Assembly: GCF_004327355.1 (NCBI RefSeq)
Contig: NZ_QJUM01000038.1
Coordinates: 1 to 54,203, forward strand
Source of the DNA: Phytopseudomonas dryadis
Lineage (GTDB): Bacteria; Pseudomonadota; Gammaproteobacteria; Pseudomonadales; Pseudomonadaceae
Direction: 5' to 3'
Length of the DNA: 54,203 nt
In this document: positions 24,652 to 33,141 of the stretch, in pieces
Position numbering within the stretch: the first letter of the stretch is position 1
Layout: each line of letters opens with the position of its first letter
The notes under the pieces: generated by a model
What the model saw: only the letters and a program-made list of their open reading frames with translations
Databases searched by the model: none
Told to the model about the DNA's origin: nothing
Position numbers and translations under genes: made by a program

Positions 24652-25470
24652 ATGAAAAACCCCGCTTTTGCCGTAGCCCTCAGCGCAGTACTCAGCACCA
24701 CCCTGATCGGCACCGCACACGCCGACAAACTCGACTCGATCATCGAGTCCGGCAAGCTGCGCTGCGCCGTGACCCTGGACTTCCCGCCGATGGGCTCGCG
24801 TGACGACAAGAACCAGCCGATCGGCTTCGACGTCGACTATTGCAACGACCTGGCGAAAGTCCTCGGCGTCGATGCCGAAGTGGTCGAGACGCCCTTCCCC
24901 GATCGTATCCCGGCCCTGGTATCCGGTCGCGCCGACGTGATCGTCGCCTCCACCTCGGACACCCTGGAGCGGGCCAAGACCGTGGGCATGACCGTGCCCT
25001 ACTTCGCCTTCCAGATGGTCGTGCTGACCCGCGAAGACACCGGCATCAACGGTTACCAAGACCTCAAGGGCAAGCCGGTGGGCAACACCAGCGGTACCTA
25101 CGAGGCCATCGCCCTGGAGAAGGACGTCAAGGCCTGGGGTGGCGGCAGCTTCCGCGCCTACCAGTCGCAGAACGACACCATCCTCGCCGTCGCCCAGGGC
25201 CATATCGCCGCCACCGTGGTGACCAACACGGTCGCCGCCGCTACGCTCCAGTCCGGCAAGTACAAGGGCCTGAAAGTGGTCGGTGATGCGCCCTATGTCG
25301 TCGACTACGTGTCCCTGGCGGCCAAGCGCGACGAGTATGGCCTGATCAATTATCTCAACCTGTTCGTCAACCAGCAGGTGCGCAGCGGCCGTTACGAAGA
25401 GCTGTGGAAGAAGTGGGTCGGCGACGACATCAAGCCGGCCAACCTGACCGTGCCGGGCGTGTATTACTGA
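24652..25470 (+). CDS. ABC amino-acid transporter, periplasmic binding protein
   Basis: A 272-residue family 3 solute-binding protein with a signal peptide (MKNPAFAVALSAVL, cleavage after AHA near residue 24). Typical polar-amino-acid motifs include GFDVDYCNDLAKVLGVDAEV and ALVSGRADVIVASTSDT. It begins an operon that continues with aconitase X, two permeases and an ATPase. The ligand is most likely hydroxyproline or a related imino acid given the enzymes around it; this is inference from context. A GntR-type operator lies in its promoter. Confidence 0.88.
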   Translation: MKNPAFAVALSAVLSTTLIGTAHADKLDSIIESGKLRCAVTLDFPPMGSRDDKNQPIGFDVDYCNDLAKVLGVDAEVVETPFPDRIPALVSGRADVIVASTSDTLERAKTVGMTVPYFAFQMVVLTREDTGINGYQDLKGKPVGNTSGTYEAIALEKDVKAWGGGSFRAYQSQNDTILAVAQGHIAATVVTNTVAAATLQSGKYKGLKVVGDAPYVVDYVSLAAKRDEYGLINYLNLFVNQQVRSGRYEELWKKWVGDDIKPANLTVPGVYY

Positions 25471-25507
25471 TCTGACCACCATGGTCGCAACGCCGACTAT
25501 CGCTTGG

Positions 25508-25577
25508 TGGGTTACGCGGCGCGCCGAGGGAACGGCGTCTGAGATTGCGAGGCATAGCGCCGCTAACCCATCCTACG
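25508..25577. repeat. Degenerate family B element between the binding protein and acnX
   Basis: The element starts GGGTTACGCGGCGCGCC and ends CTAACCCATCCTACG, resembling a diverged family B copy. It lies in the 162-bp spacer inside the ABC operon. Confidence 0.5.
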
Positions 25578-25632
25578 TCGGCAACACCTAACCGGAACAA
25601 CGCTCGACCTTATTCCTATCTGGAGCTCATCG

Positions 25633-27444
25633 ATGCCAGCAGCCGTGGAACCCACCTCGCTCAGCCCCGACGCCTGCGCCCTCCAGGGCCGCAGCCTGGT
25701 CGCCGGCTGCACCGAGGGTGAGTTGCTGTTCGCCGAGATGGGCCTGAGCTTCTGGGGCGGCGTCGATCCATTCACCGGCGAGGTGATCGACCGTCACCAC
25801 CCACTCAGCGGACAGAACCTCGCCGGCCGCGTGCTGGCGATTCCCAGCGGCCGCGGCTCCTGCACCGGCAGCAGCGTGATGATGGAGCTGCTCAGCGGCG
25901 AGCACGCACCGACCGCTCTGGTGCTGGCCGAGGCCGATGAGATTCTGACCCTTGGCGTGCTGGTGGCCGAGCTGCTGTTCCAGCGCTCTATCGCCGTATT
26001 GAGCATCGGCCACGACGCCTTCTCCCGCCTGCGTGGCCAGGCCTATGCGCGCCTGGAGGGCGAGCGCCTGACACTTTATCCACAACGTCCCGCCGATGCC
26101 CGACCGACTACGGTGGCGTCGCTACGCGAACAACGACCGTTCAGTACCGCGTTGCACCTCAATGAAGGTGACCGAGCCCTGCTCGATGGCGCTCATGGCA
26201 AGGCCGCGCAGATCGCCATGCAACTGGTGCTGCGCATGGCCGAGCTGCAGGGTGCCCGCGAGTTGCTGGATGTCAGCCAGGCGCATATCGACGGCTGCAT
26301 CTACACCGGCCCGGCCAGCCTGCGCTTCGCCGAACAGTTGGTGGCCTGGGGCGCCAAGGTACGGGTACCGACCACCCTCAACTCGATTTCCGTGGATCAG
26401 CGCCGCTGGCGCGCCCTGGGCATTGATGCCGCATTCGGCGAACCGGCCAGCGCGCTCGGCGATGCCTATATGGCCATGGGTGCGCAGCTCAGTTTCACCT
26501 GCGCGCCCTACCTGCTGGACAGCGCGCCAGTCGAGGGCGAGCAGATCGTCTGGGCCGAATCCAATGCGGTGGTCTACGCCAATAGCGTGCTCGGCGCGCG
26601 CACCCTGAAATACCCGGACTACCTGGATATCTGCATCGCCCTCACCGGCCGCGCGCCCAGGGTCGGCTGTCACCTCGACGAACAGCGTCTGGCCAGCCTG
26701 CAGGTCGAGCTGCCGGCGCTCGCCGGGCTGGACGATGCCTTCTACCCGCTGCTCGGCTACCACGTCGGCCTGCTCTGCGGCAGCCATATTCCACTGGTGC
26801 GCGGCCTGGAAAATGCTCGGCCGGATCTGGACGACCTCAAGGCCTTCGGCGCCGCCTTCGCCACCAGCTCGGCCGCGCCGCTGTTTCATATCGCCGGCGT
26901 TACCCCGGAAGCCTTGCAACCGGAGCACGTTATCCACAACTCGCCGCCGCCCCGCACGGAGCGGATCAGCCTCGACGATCTGCGCCGCAGTTGGGACGAA
27001 CTCAACAGCGCCAGCGAGACCGAAGTCGGCCTGATCGCCCTGGGCAACCCGCATTTCTCGCTGAGCGAATTCGCCCGCCTGGCCACACTTTGCCAGGGCC
27101 GCAGCAAGCATGCCGAGGTGAGCCTGGTGATCACCTGCGGTCGGGCGATTCTCGAGCAGGCTCGCGCCGCCGGTCACCTGACCGTGCTGGAAGCCTTCGG
27201 CGCGACCCTGGTGACCGATACCTGCTGGTGCATGCTCGGCGAGCCGGTGGTGCCGACCCACTGCCGCACGCTGATGACCAATTCGGGCAAATACGCCCAC
27301 TACGCGCCGGGGCTGGTCGGCCGTGCGGTGCACTTCGCCAGCCTGGCCGAGTGCGTCGACACCGCCTGCTCGGGCCAGGCCAGCGGCCGCCTGCCGGACT
27401 GGCTGCAACCCGCTTCCCCTGTGGAGATCGCCACGCATGTTTGA
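25633..27444 (+). CDS. Aconitase X, predicted cis-3-hydroxy-L-proline dehydratase
   Basis: A 603-residue fused aconitase X protein. The N-terminal small swivel domain (about residues 15-140) contains IPSGRGSCTGSSVMMELL. The large domain (about 170-580) contains LNEGDRALLDGAHGKAAQIA, GCIYTGPAS and PTTLNSISVDQRRW. Candidate cluster or metal ligands are Cys346 (VGCHLDE), Cys531 and Cys533 (TDTCWCML). Characterised bacterial enzymes of this type dehydrate cis-3-hydroxy-L-proline to pyrroline-2-carboxylate. A good ribosome-binding site (TGGAG) precedes the ATG. It sits between the binding protein and permease genes and overlaps the first permease by 8 bp, so it is part of the transporter operon. 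Confidence 0.85.
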   Translation: MPAAVEPTSLSPDACALQGRSLVAGCTEGELLFAEMGLSFWGGVDPFTGEVIDRHHPLSGQNLAGRVLAIPSGRGSCTGSSVMMELLSGEHAPTALVLAEADEILTLGVLVAELLFQRSIAVLSIGHDAFSRLRGQAYARLEGERLTLYPQRPADARPTTVASLREQRPFSTALHLNEGDRALLDGAHGKAAQIAMQLVLRMAELQGARELLDVSQAHIDGCIYTGPASLRFAEQLVAWGAKVRVPTTLNSISVDQRRWRALGIDAAFGEPASALGDAYMAMGAQLSFTCAPYLLDSAPVEGEQIVWAESNAVVYANSVLGARTLKYPDYLDICIALTGRAPRVGCHLDEQRLASLQVELPALAGLDDAFYPLLGYHVGLLCGSHIPLVRGLENARPDLDDLKAFGAAFATSSAAPLFHIAGVTPEALQPEHVIHNSPPPRTERISLDDLRRSWDELNSASETEVGLIALGNPHFSLSEFARLATLCQGRSKHAEVSLVITCGRAILEQARAAGHLTVLEAFGATLVTDTCWCMLGEPVVPTHCRTLMTNSGKYAHYAPGLVGRAVHFASLAECVDTACSGQASGRLPDWLQPASPVEIATHV

Positions 27445-28102
27445 TTACACCTTCCATTGGCGCCAGGCGTTCAGGGCCCTGCCGGACATGCTCGCCGGGG
27501 CCTGGGTGACCTTCGAGACGGCCGCCCTGTCGATGATCTTCGGCGTGCTCATCGCCCTGGCCCTGACGGTGCTGCGCGAAGTGAAGAATCCACTGGCCCG
27601 CGGCTTCGCCAACGGCTGGGTGTCCATCGCCCGCAACACGCCGTCGCTGTTCCAGATCTACATCCTCTATTTCGGCCTGGGCTCCCTGGGCCTGCACGTC
27701 AGCTCCTGGGTCGCCCTGCTGGCCGGCATCACCTTCAACAACGCCGGCTACCTGGCGGAGAACTTCCGCGGCGGCCTCAAGGCGGTGCCCGACACCCAGG
27801 TGCGGGCGGCCCGCTCGCTGGGCATGAGTGCCTTCCAGGCCTACCGCCTGATCGTCGTGCCGCAGTTGCTGCGCATCGTCTTCTACCCGCTGACCAACCA
27901 GATGGTCTGGGCCGTGCTGATGACCTCCCTGGGGGTGATCGTCGGCCTCAACAACGACCTCACCGGGGTGACCCAGGACTACAACGTCAAGACCTTCCGC
28001 ACCTTCGAGTTCTTCGCCATCGCGGCGGTGCTGTATTACCTGATCGCCAAGGCGATCGTAGCGGTAGCCCGGCTGCTGGCCTGGCGCCTGTTCCGTTACT
28101 GA
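27437..28102 (+). CDS. ABC amino-acid transporter permease 1
   Basis: A 221-residue HisM/GlnP-type permease starting MFDYTFHWRQAFRALPDML. It has about five hydrophobic helices and the EAA-loop region VRAARSLGMSAFQAYRLIVV. It overlaps the aconitase X gene by 8 bp (ATG inside its 3' end), which sets the start. It pairs with permease 2 in the inner membrane. Confidence 0.88.
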   Translation: MFDYTFHWRQAFRALPDMLAGAWVTFETAALSMIFGVLIALALTVLREVKNPLARGFANGWVSIARNTPSLFQIYILYFGLGSLGLHVSSWVALLAGITFNNAGYLAENFRGGLKAVPDTQVRAARSLGMSAFQAYRLIVVPQLLRIVFYPLTNQMVWAVLMTSLGVIVGLNNDLTGVTQDYNVKTFRTFEFFAIAAVLYYLIAKAIVAVARLLAWRLFRY

Positions 28103-28115
28103 GGAAGCGCTCACC

Positions 28116-28766
28116 ATGTTCGATACCAGCTTCACCTGGAACGATTTCCTCTTTCTGCTCGAGGGCGCCTGGGTCACCCTGCAGCTGACCTTCTGGGCCA
28201 TCCTGCTGGGCTCCTTCGCCGGCCTGCTGTTCGGCCTGCTGCGCGCCCTGCTGCCACGCACGAGCCTGCCGCTGGCCTGGCTGCTCGACGTGTTCCGCAG
28301 CGTGCCGCTGCTGATCCAGTTCGTGCTGTTCAATTCGTTCAAGAGCATCGCCGGCATCGATATCAGCGCCTTCGCAGTGGGCTGCATCGTGCTCGGCATC
28401 TACGCCGCCGCCTACTTCACCGAGATCGTGCGCAGCGGCGTGCTCTCGGTGCCGTTCACCCTGCGTCGCGCCAGCCGTTCCCTGGGCCTGAGCTATATGC
28501 AGGATCTGCGCTACATCGTCCTGCCGATGGCCACGCGGGTGGCCTTCCCCGGCTGGTTGAACCTGGTGCTGAGCGTGATGAAGGACACCGCGCTGGTGAT
28601 GTGGATCGGCATCGTCGAGCTGCTGCGCGCCTCGCAGACCATCGTCACGCGCATTCAAGAGCCGCTGCTGGTGCTGTGCATCGCCGGCCTCATCTACTAC
28701 GTCATGAGCCTGGTGGTCGCTCGCCTGGGCGCCCGTCTGGAAAGAAGGTGGCAGGAAAATGATTGA
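28116..28766 (+). CDS. ABC amino-acid transporter permease 2
   Basis: A 216-residue His/Glu/Gln/Arg/opine-type permease with about five membrane helices and the EAA-loop segment RRASRSLGLSYMQDLRYIVL. It starts 13 bp after permease 1 and its 3' end overlaps the ATPase gene by 8 bp. It is the second half of the membrane channel. Confidence 0.88.
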   Translation: MFDTSFTWNDFLFLLEGAWVTLQLTFWAILLGSFAGLLFGLLRALLPRTSLPLAWLLDVFRSVPLLIQFVLFNSFKSIAGIDISAFAVGCIVLGIYAAAYFTEIVRSGVLSVPFTLRRASRSLGLSYMQDLRYIVLPMATRVAFPGWLNLVLSVMKDTALVMWIGIVELLRASQTIVTRIQEPLLVLCIAGLIYYVMSLVVARLGARLERRWQEND

Positions 28767-29481
28767 GATCGACAACGTACACAAATCCTTCGGCGACCTC
28801 GAAGTGATCAAGGGCGTCAGCCTGACCGTGAACAAGGGCGAGGTGGTGTCGATCATCGGCGGCTCCGGCTCCGGCAAATCGACCCTGCTGATGTGCATCA
28901 ACGGCCTGGAGTCGATCAAGAGCGGCAGCATCCGCGTCGACGGTACCGAAGTGCATGCGCCGGGCACCGATATCAACAAGCTGCGGCAGAAGATCGGCAT
29001 CGTCTTCCAGCAGTGGAACGCCTTTCCGCACCTGACCGTGCTGGAGAACGTCATGCTGGCGCCGCGCAAGGTGCTCGGCCTGAGCAAGCAGGAAGCCGAG
29101 GCCATCGCCGTGCAGCAACTGACCCATGTCGGCCTGGCCGACAAGCTCAAGGTATTCCCCGGCAAGCTCTCCGGTGGCCAGCAGCAGCGCATGGCCATCG
29201 CCCGCGCCCTGGCCATGAGCCCCGACTACATGCTGTTCGACGAGGCCACCAGCGCCCTCGACCCGCAACTGGTCGGCGAGGTGCTGGACACCATGCGCAT
29301 GCTCGCCGAAGACGGCATGACCATGGTGCTGGTGACCCACGAGATCCGTTTCGCCCGTGACGTGTCCGACCGCGTGGCGTTCTTCCGCAACGGCCTGGTG
29401 CACGAGATCGGCACCCCGGATCAGGTGATCGGCAACCCGCAGAAGCCGGAAACCGCCGACTTTCTCAAATCGGTTCATTAA
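28759..29481 (+). CDS. ABC amino-acid transporter ATP-binding protein
   Basis: A 240-residue ATPase of the polar amino-acid class (GlnQ/HisP type). Walker A is GGSGSGKST, the Q-loop region is FQQWNAFPHLTVLENV, the signature is LSGGQQQR, and Walker B is MLFDEATSALD, followed by a His switch in LVTHEIRFA. It completes the binding protein-AcnX-permease-permease-ATPase operon. Confidence 0.93.
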   Translation: MIEIDNVHKSFGDLEVIKGVSLTVNKGEVVSIIGGSGSGKSTLLMCINGLESIKSGSIRVDGTEVHAPGTDINKLRQKIGIVFQQWNAFPHLTVLENVMLAPRKVLGLSKQEAEAIAVQQLTHVGLADKLKVFPGKLSGGQQQRMAIARALAMSPDYMLFDEATSALDPQLVGEVLDTMRMLAEDGMTMVLVTHEIRFARDVSDRVAFFRNGLVHEIGTPDQVIGNPQKPETADFLKSVH

Positions 29482-29500
29482 GCGCTGCGCCGCAAACGAA

Positions 29501-29567
29501 CCGTAGGATGGGTCGGGCCGCGCAGGTGTAACCCATCAACAGCCGATGGGTTACACCCATCCTACGG
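29501..29567. repeat. Family B palindrome, copy 3
   Basis: The left arm starts CCGTAGGATGGGT and the right arm GATGGGTTACACCCATCC ends CTACGG, with an insertion (CGGGCCGCGCA) in the left arm. It lies between the ATPase gene and the Ser/Cys racemase-family gene and may act as an intra-operon hairpin. Confidence 0.75.
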
Positions 29568-29598
29568 ATTTATAAGATTTTTAGAGAGGGGCCGGGTA

Positions 29599-30636
29599 AT
29601 GCGCTCGAGCAAAGTCATCCATGTGGTCAGCTGCCATGCCGAAGGTGAAGTCGGCGACGTCATCGTCGGCGGTGTCGCGCCACCACCCGGGGAGACCCTG
29701 TGGCAGCAGTCGCGCTGGATCGCGCAGGATGATTTCCTGCGCCACTTCGTGCTCAACGAACCGCGCGGCGGGGTGTTCCGCCACGTCAACCTGCTGGTGC
29801 CGGCGAAGGATCCGAAAGCGCAGATGGGCTGGATCATCATGGAACCCGCCGATGTGCCGCCGATGTCCGGCTCCAACTCGCTGTGCGTGGCCACCGTGCT
29901 GCTCGACAGCGGCATCCTGCCGATGACCGAGCCGCAGACCCGGCTGACCCTGGAAGCACCCGGCGGCCTGGTGGAAGTGGTCGCCGATTGTCGTGACGGC
30001 AAGGCCGAACGGGTCGAAGTGAAGAACGTCCCCTCCTTCGCCGACCAGCTCGACGCCTGGATCGAGGTGGAAGGCCTGGGTTCGCTGCAGGTCGATACCG
30101 CCTACGGTGGCGACAGCTTCGTCATCGCCGATGCGCGCCACCTGGGTTTCGCCATCCAGGCCGATGAAGCGGCCGACCTGGTCGCCGTGGGCCTGCGCAT
30201 CACCCAGGCGGCCAACGAACAGCTCGGTTTCCTGCACCCGCTGAACCCGGACTGGCGCCATATCTCCTTCTGCCAGATCGCCGCCCCGGTGGTGCACGAG
30301 CACGGCATCGCCACAGGCGCCAATGCGGTGGTCATCCGCCCCGGCAAGATCGACCGTTCGCCCTGCGGCACCGGTTGTTCGGCGCGCATGGCGGTGCTGC
30401 ATGCCAAGGGCCAGTTGGCGGTGGGCGAGCGCTTCATCGGCCGTTCGATCATCGGCTCCGAGTTCCATTGCCGCATCGACTCGCTGACCGAAGTCGCCGG
30501 CCGTCAGGCGATCTACCCCTGCCTGTCCGGCCGCGCGTGGATCACCGGCACTCACCAGCACCTGCTCGACCCGAGCGACCCCTGGCCGACGGGCTACCGC
30601 CTTTCGGACACCTGGCCGGTGGAACTGAAACTTTGA
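29599..30636 (+). CDS. Proline-racemase-family enzyme with Ser/Cys catalytic pair
   Basis: A 345-residue member of the proline racemase superfamily, longer than the epimerase at 16257. The first catalytic position is Ser90 (PMSGSNSLC) where racemases have Cys, while the second, Cys256 in RSPCGTGCSA, is kept. It is therefore neither the Cys/Cys class nor the Cys/Thr trans-3-hydroxyproline dehydratase class. Ser/Cys members have been linked to 3- or 4-hydroxyproline epimerisation (recalled, not checked). It follows the ABC operon and precedes the deaminase gene, consistent with work on a hydroxyproline isomer. P. aeruginosa has a similar second homologue next to lhpC (PA1255, from memory). Confidence 0.82.
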   Translation: MRSSKVIHVVSCHAEGEVGDVIVGGVAPPPGETLWQQSRWIAQDDFLRHFVLNEPRGGVFRHVNLLVPAKDPKAQMGWIIMEPADVPPMSGSNSLCVATVLLDSGILPMTEPQTRLTLEAPGGLVEVVADCRDGKAERVEVKNVPSFADQLDAWIEVEGLGSLQVDTAYGGDSFVIADARHLGFAIQADEAADLVAVGLRITQAANEQLGFLHPLNPDWRHISFCQIAAPVVHEHGIATGANAVVIRPGKIDRSPCGTGCSARMAVLHAKGQLAVGERFIGRSIIGSEFHCRIDSLTEVAGRQAIYPCLSGRAWITGTHQHLLDPSDPWPTGYRLSDTWPVELKL

Positions 30637-30648
30637 TAGCTCGCATAT

Positions 30649-30724
30649 GTAGGGTGGATGACGCTTTTTTCATCCACCGTAACGATTGCAGAGCGGTGGA
30701 TGGGTGAAGCGTCATCCACCCTAC
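30649..30724. repeat. Family C palindrome, copy 2
   Basis: It begins GTAGGGTGGATGACGC and ends GCGTCATCCACCCTAC; the outer arms of 16 bp pair perfectly. It is related to 5826-5890. Confidence 0.8.
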
Positions 30725-30819
30725 TGCCTGAAAGTTTGAAATCCGCCGGTTCGCCGGCGCAATGAACCGGGCGTTACGCCCAACAACGGGAAAACGGACG
30801 GCCGACTACGGCTCTTTCC

Positions 30820-30833
30820 TTTCGTATACGAAA
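30820..30833 (+). promoter_or_regulatory. Perfect GntR-type operator ahead of the deaminase gene
   Basis: TTTCGTATACGAAA, a perfect 14-bp palindrome, 29 bp before the start codon at 30863. This is the best of the three related sites in the window. Confidence 0.6.
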
Positions 30834-30862
30834 TACCTTTACTCTGCCCAGGAGGCAACACC

Positions 30863-31801
30863 ATGAGCAGCAACATCTTCACCGGCACCATCCCCGCCCT
30901 GATGACTCCCTGCACCGCCGAGCGCCAGCCAGACTTCGACGCCCTGGTGCGCAAGGGCCGCGAGCTGATCCAGGCCGGCATGAGCGCCGTGGTCTACTGC
31001 GGTTCCATGGGCGACTGGCCGTTGCTCACCGAGGCCCAACGCCAGGAAGGGGTGGCGCGCCTGGTCGCTGCCGGCATCCCGACCATCGTCGGCACCGGTG
31101 CGGTGAACAGTCGCGAAGCGGTGTCCCACGCCGCCCACGCCGCCAAGGTCGGCGCCCATGGCCTGATGGTCATCCCACGCGTCTTGTCCCGTGGCGCTTC
31201 GCCAGCCGCCCAGGAAGCGCACTTCGCCGCCATTCTCGAAGCGGCGCCGAAGCTGCCGGCGGTGATCTACAACAGCCCCTACTACGGCTTCGCCACCCGC
31301 GCCGAGCTGTTCTTCAAGCTGCGTCGCAAATACGCCAACCTGATCGGCTTCAAGGAATTCGGCGGCGCCGCCGACATGCGCTATGCCGCCGAGCACATCA
31401 CCTCGCAGGATGACGAGGTGATTCTCATGGCCGGCGTCGATACCCAGGTGGTGCACGGCTTCGTCAATTGCGGTGCCACCGGCGCCATCACCGGTATCGG
31501 CAACGCCCTGCCGCGCGAAGTGCTGCAACTGGTCGAACTGAGCAAGCAGGCCGCCAAGGGCGACGCCGTTGCCCGCCGCCGCGCCCTGGAGCTGTCCGAG
31601 GCGCTGAACGTGCTGTCGTCCTTCGACGAAGGCACCGACCTGGTTCTCTACTACAAGCACCTGATGGTGCTGGGCGGCGACCAGGAATACACCCTGCACT
31701 TCAACGAAACCGATGTGCTCAGCGACGCCCAGCGCAACTACGCCGAGACCCAGTACCAGCTGTTCCGCCAGTGGTACGCCAACTGGTCGGTCGACGCCTG
31801 A
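30863..31801 (+). CDS. lhpC: 1-pyrroline-4-hydroxy-2-carboxylate deaminase (DHDPS family)
   Basis: A 312-residue TIM-barrel enzyme of the dihydrodipicolinate synthase/NAL family. The Schiff-base lysine is Lys164 (NLIGFKEFG) and the tyrosine is Tyr136 (VIYNSPYYG). Within a hydroxyproline region this family member should deaminate 1-pyrroline-4-hydroxy-2-carboxylate to 2-oxoglutarate semialdehyde, the step between the D-hydroxyproline dehydrogenase and the aldehyde dehydrogenase. AGGAGG precedes the ATG. It appears to be transcribed from its own promoter with a perfect GntR-type operator. Confidence 0.87.
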   Translation: MSSNIFTGTIPALMTPCTAERQPDFDALVRKGRELIQAGMSAVVYCGSMGDWPLLTEAQRQEGVARLVAAGIPTIVGTGAVNSREAVSHAAHAAKVGAHGLMVIPRVLSRGASPAAQEAHFAAILEAAPKLPAVIYNSPYYGFATRAELFFKLRRKYANLIGFKEFGGAADMRYAAEHITSQDDEVILMAGVDTQVVHGFVNCGATGAITGIGNALPREVLQLVELSKQAAKGDAVARRRALELSEALNVLSSFDEGTDLVLYYKHLMVLGGDQEYTLHFNETDVLSDAQRNYAETQYQLFRQWYANWSVDA

Positions 31802-31945
31802 TCGCTGTACTTCGGCCGGGTGCTTCCAGCGCATCCGGCCGACCTGGTGCAGTGCATCAAGCTGTGCGATGCCATCGCCGGTCGCGGCGGCGAAGACCGC
31901 ACCTGCCGGATGCCTGCCTGTAACAACCGCTACAGCTGCATGGAT

Positions 31946-31970
31946 GCGGGAGGCCACCCTCCCGCTCTTT
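31946..31970 (+). terminator. Terminator after lhpC
   Basis: GCGGGAGG (31946-31953), a 4-base loop, then CCTCCCGC (31958-31965), followed by TCTTT. It separates lhpC from the second TRAP operon. Confidence 0.7.
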
Positions 31971-32043
31971 GGCTTCACCTGCCTTGCCTGACAAATGCGC
32001 AAGCCGCGCACCTGGCAAACACATAAAGACCAAGGGGAACAGG

Positions 32044-33096
32044 ATGATCAACAAGACCACTCAGCTTTTCGCCGCCCTCGGCCTGGCGCTTTGCTGCGCC
32101 ACCACCCAGGCGGCCAGCTACAGCTACTCGGTACCGACTTCAGTGCCGGAAGGCAGCTTCTTCTTCGACAACTTCCTCAAGCGTTTCGCCAGCAATGCCG
32201 CCCTGCTCACCGATGGCGAGGTGAAGATTCGTCCGGTCGGCGCCGGCGTGATCGTGCCGCCGTTCCAGGTCTATGAGTCGGTGCAGAACGGCGTGCTCAA
32301 GGCCGGCCATTCCACGCCCACCTACCTGGTCAACCAGGATCCGCTGAACAACGTGTTCGCCGGCTACCCGGGCGGCATGTCCGGCGAGGAAACCCTGGCC
32401 TGGCTGTACGAAGGCAACGGCCTCAAGTACTTGCAGGAATTCCGCCGCAAGAACATGGGCCTGCACAGCCTGGTAGTCGGTGTCGGCAGCACCGAGGTGC
32501 TCGCCCATGCCAACAAGAAGATCGAGAAACTCGAAGACTTCAAGGGCCTGAAATTCCGCACCGCCGGTGCCTGGGCCGAGGTGATACAGCAGGTCGGCGC
32601 ATCGCCGACCGTGGTGCCGCCAGGCGAGATCTACACCCTGCTGCAGCGCAAGGGCGTGGACGCCGTGGAATGGGCCACCCCGGGGGCCAACCTGACCGAG
32701 GGCTTCCATGAAGTGGCGCCTTACCTGCTCACCCCCGGGGTGCATCAGCCATCGTTCGTCTGGGAATTCTTCATGACCGAAGAGAACTGGAACGCCATCG
32801 ACGAGAAGACCCGCGCCAAGCTCGAAGCAGCGGCCAAGCTGACCACCCTGCAGAGCTACTTCCACTTCCTCGATAGCGACATGAAGGCCATGGATACCTA
32901 CCGCAAGGCGGGTATCGAGATCATCGAGCTGGACAAGAGCATCACCGATGACCTGGCCCAGCGCGGCAATACGCTGATCGCCGAGAAACTCGAAGCGCGC
33001 AAGGCCGACGACATCGACGCCAAGGCCATCTTCAAGGACTACAGCGACTACCTGCAGCGCTGGTCGAACAATTCCTCCTATCTCTACAGACACTGA
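32044..33096 (+). CDS. TRAP transporter substrate-binding protein, second system
   Basis: A 350-residue DctP-family binding protein from the ATG at 32044, preceded by AGGGGA. It has a signal peptide (MINKTTQLFAALGLALCC..., cleavage after TQA near 23). Motifs include GLKFRTAGAWAEVIQQVGAS and the ligand-region DAVEWATPGANL. It differs from the binding protein at 1085, so the two TRAP systems should have different ligands. Between lhpC and the 2-oxoglutarate-semialdehyde dehydrogenase gene, hydroxyproline or a pathway keto acid is a plausible substrate, by inference. Confidence 0.87.
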   Translation: MINKTTQLFAALGLALCCATTQAASYSYSVPTSVPEGSFFFDNFLKRFASNAALLTDGEVKIRPVGAGVIVPPFQVYESVQNGVLKAGHSTPTYLVNQDPLNNVFAGYPGGMSGEETLAWLYEGNGLKYLQEFRRKNMGLHSLVVGVGSTEVLAHANKKIEKLEDFKGLKFRTAGAWAEVIQQVGASPTVVPPGEIYTLLQRKGVDAVEWATPGANLTEGFHEVAPYLLTPGVHQPSFVWEFFMTEENWNAIDEKTRAKLEAAAKLTTLQSYFHFLDSDMKAMDTYRKAGIEIIELDKSITDDLAQRGNTLIAEKLEARKADDIDAKAIFKDYSDYLQRWSNNSSYLYRH

Positions 33097-33102
33097 TCGG
33101 TT

Positions 33103-33130
33103 GAGCCGACCGCCTGCGTGCGGTCGGCTC
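33103..33130 (+). promoter_or_regulatory. Intercistronic hairpin between TRAP binding protein and DctQ
   Basis: A perfect 11-bp inverted repeat, GAGCCGACCGC (33103-33113) and GCGGTCGGCTC (33120-33130), directly followed by AGGAGG (33132-33137), the ribosome-binding site of dctQ. Such stems protect the upstream mRNA or lower downstream translation, allowing excess binding protein. Confidence 0.55.
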
Positions 33131-33141
33131 CAGGAGGCGTT

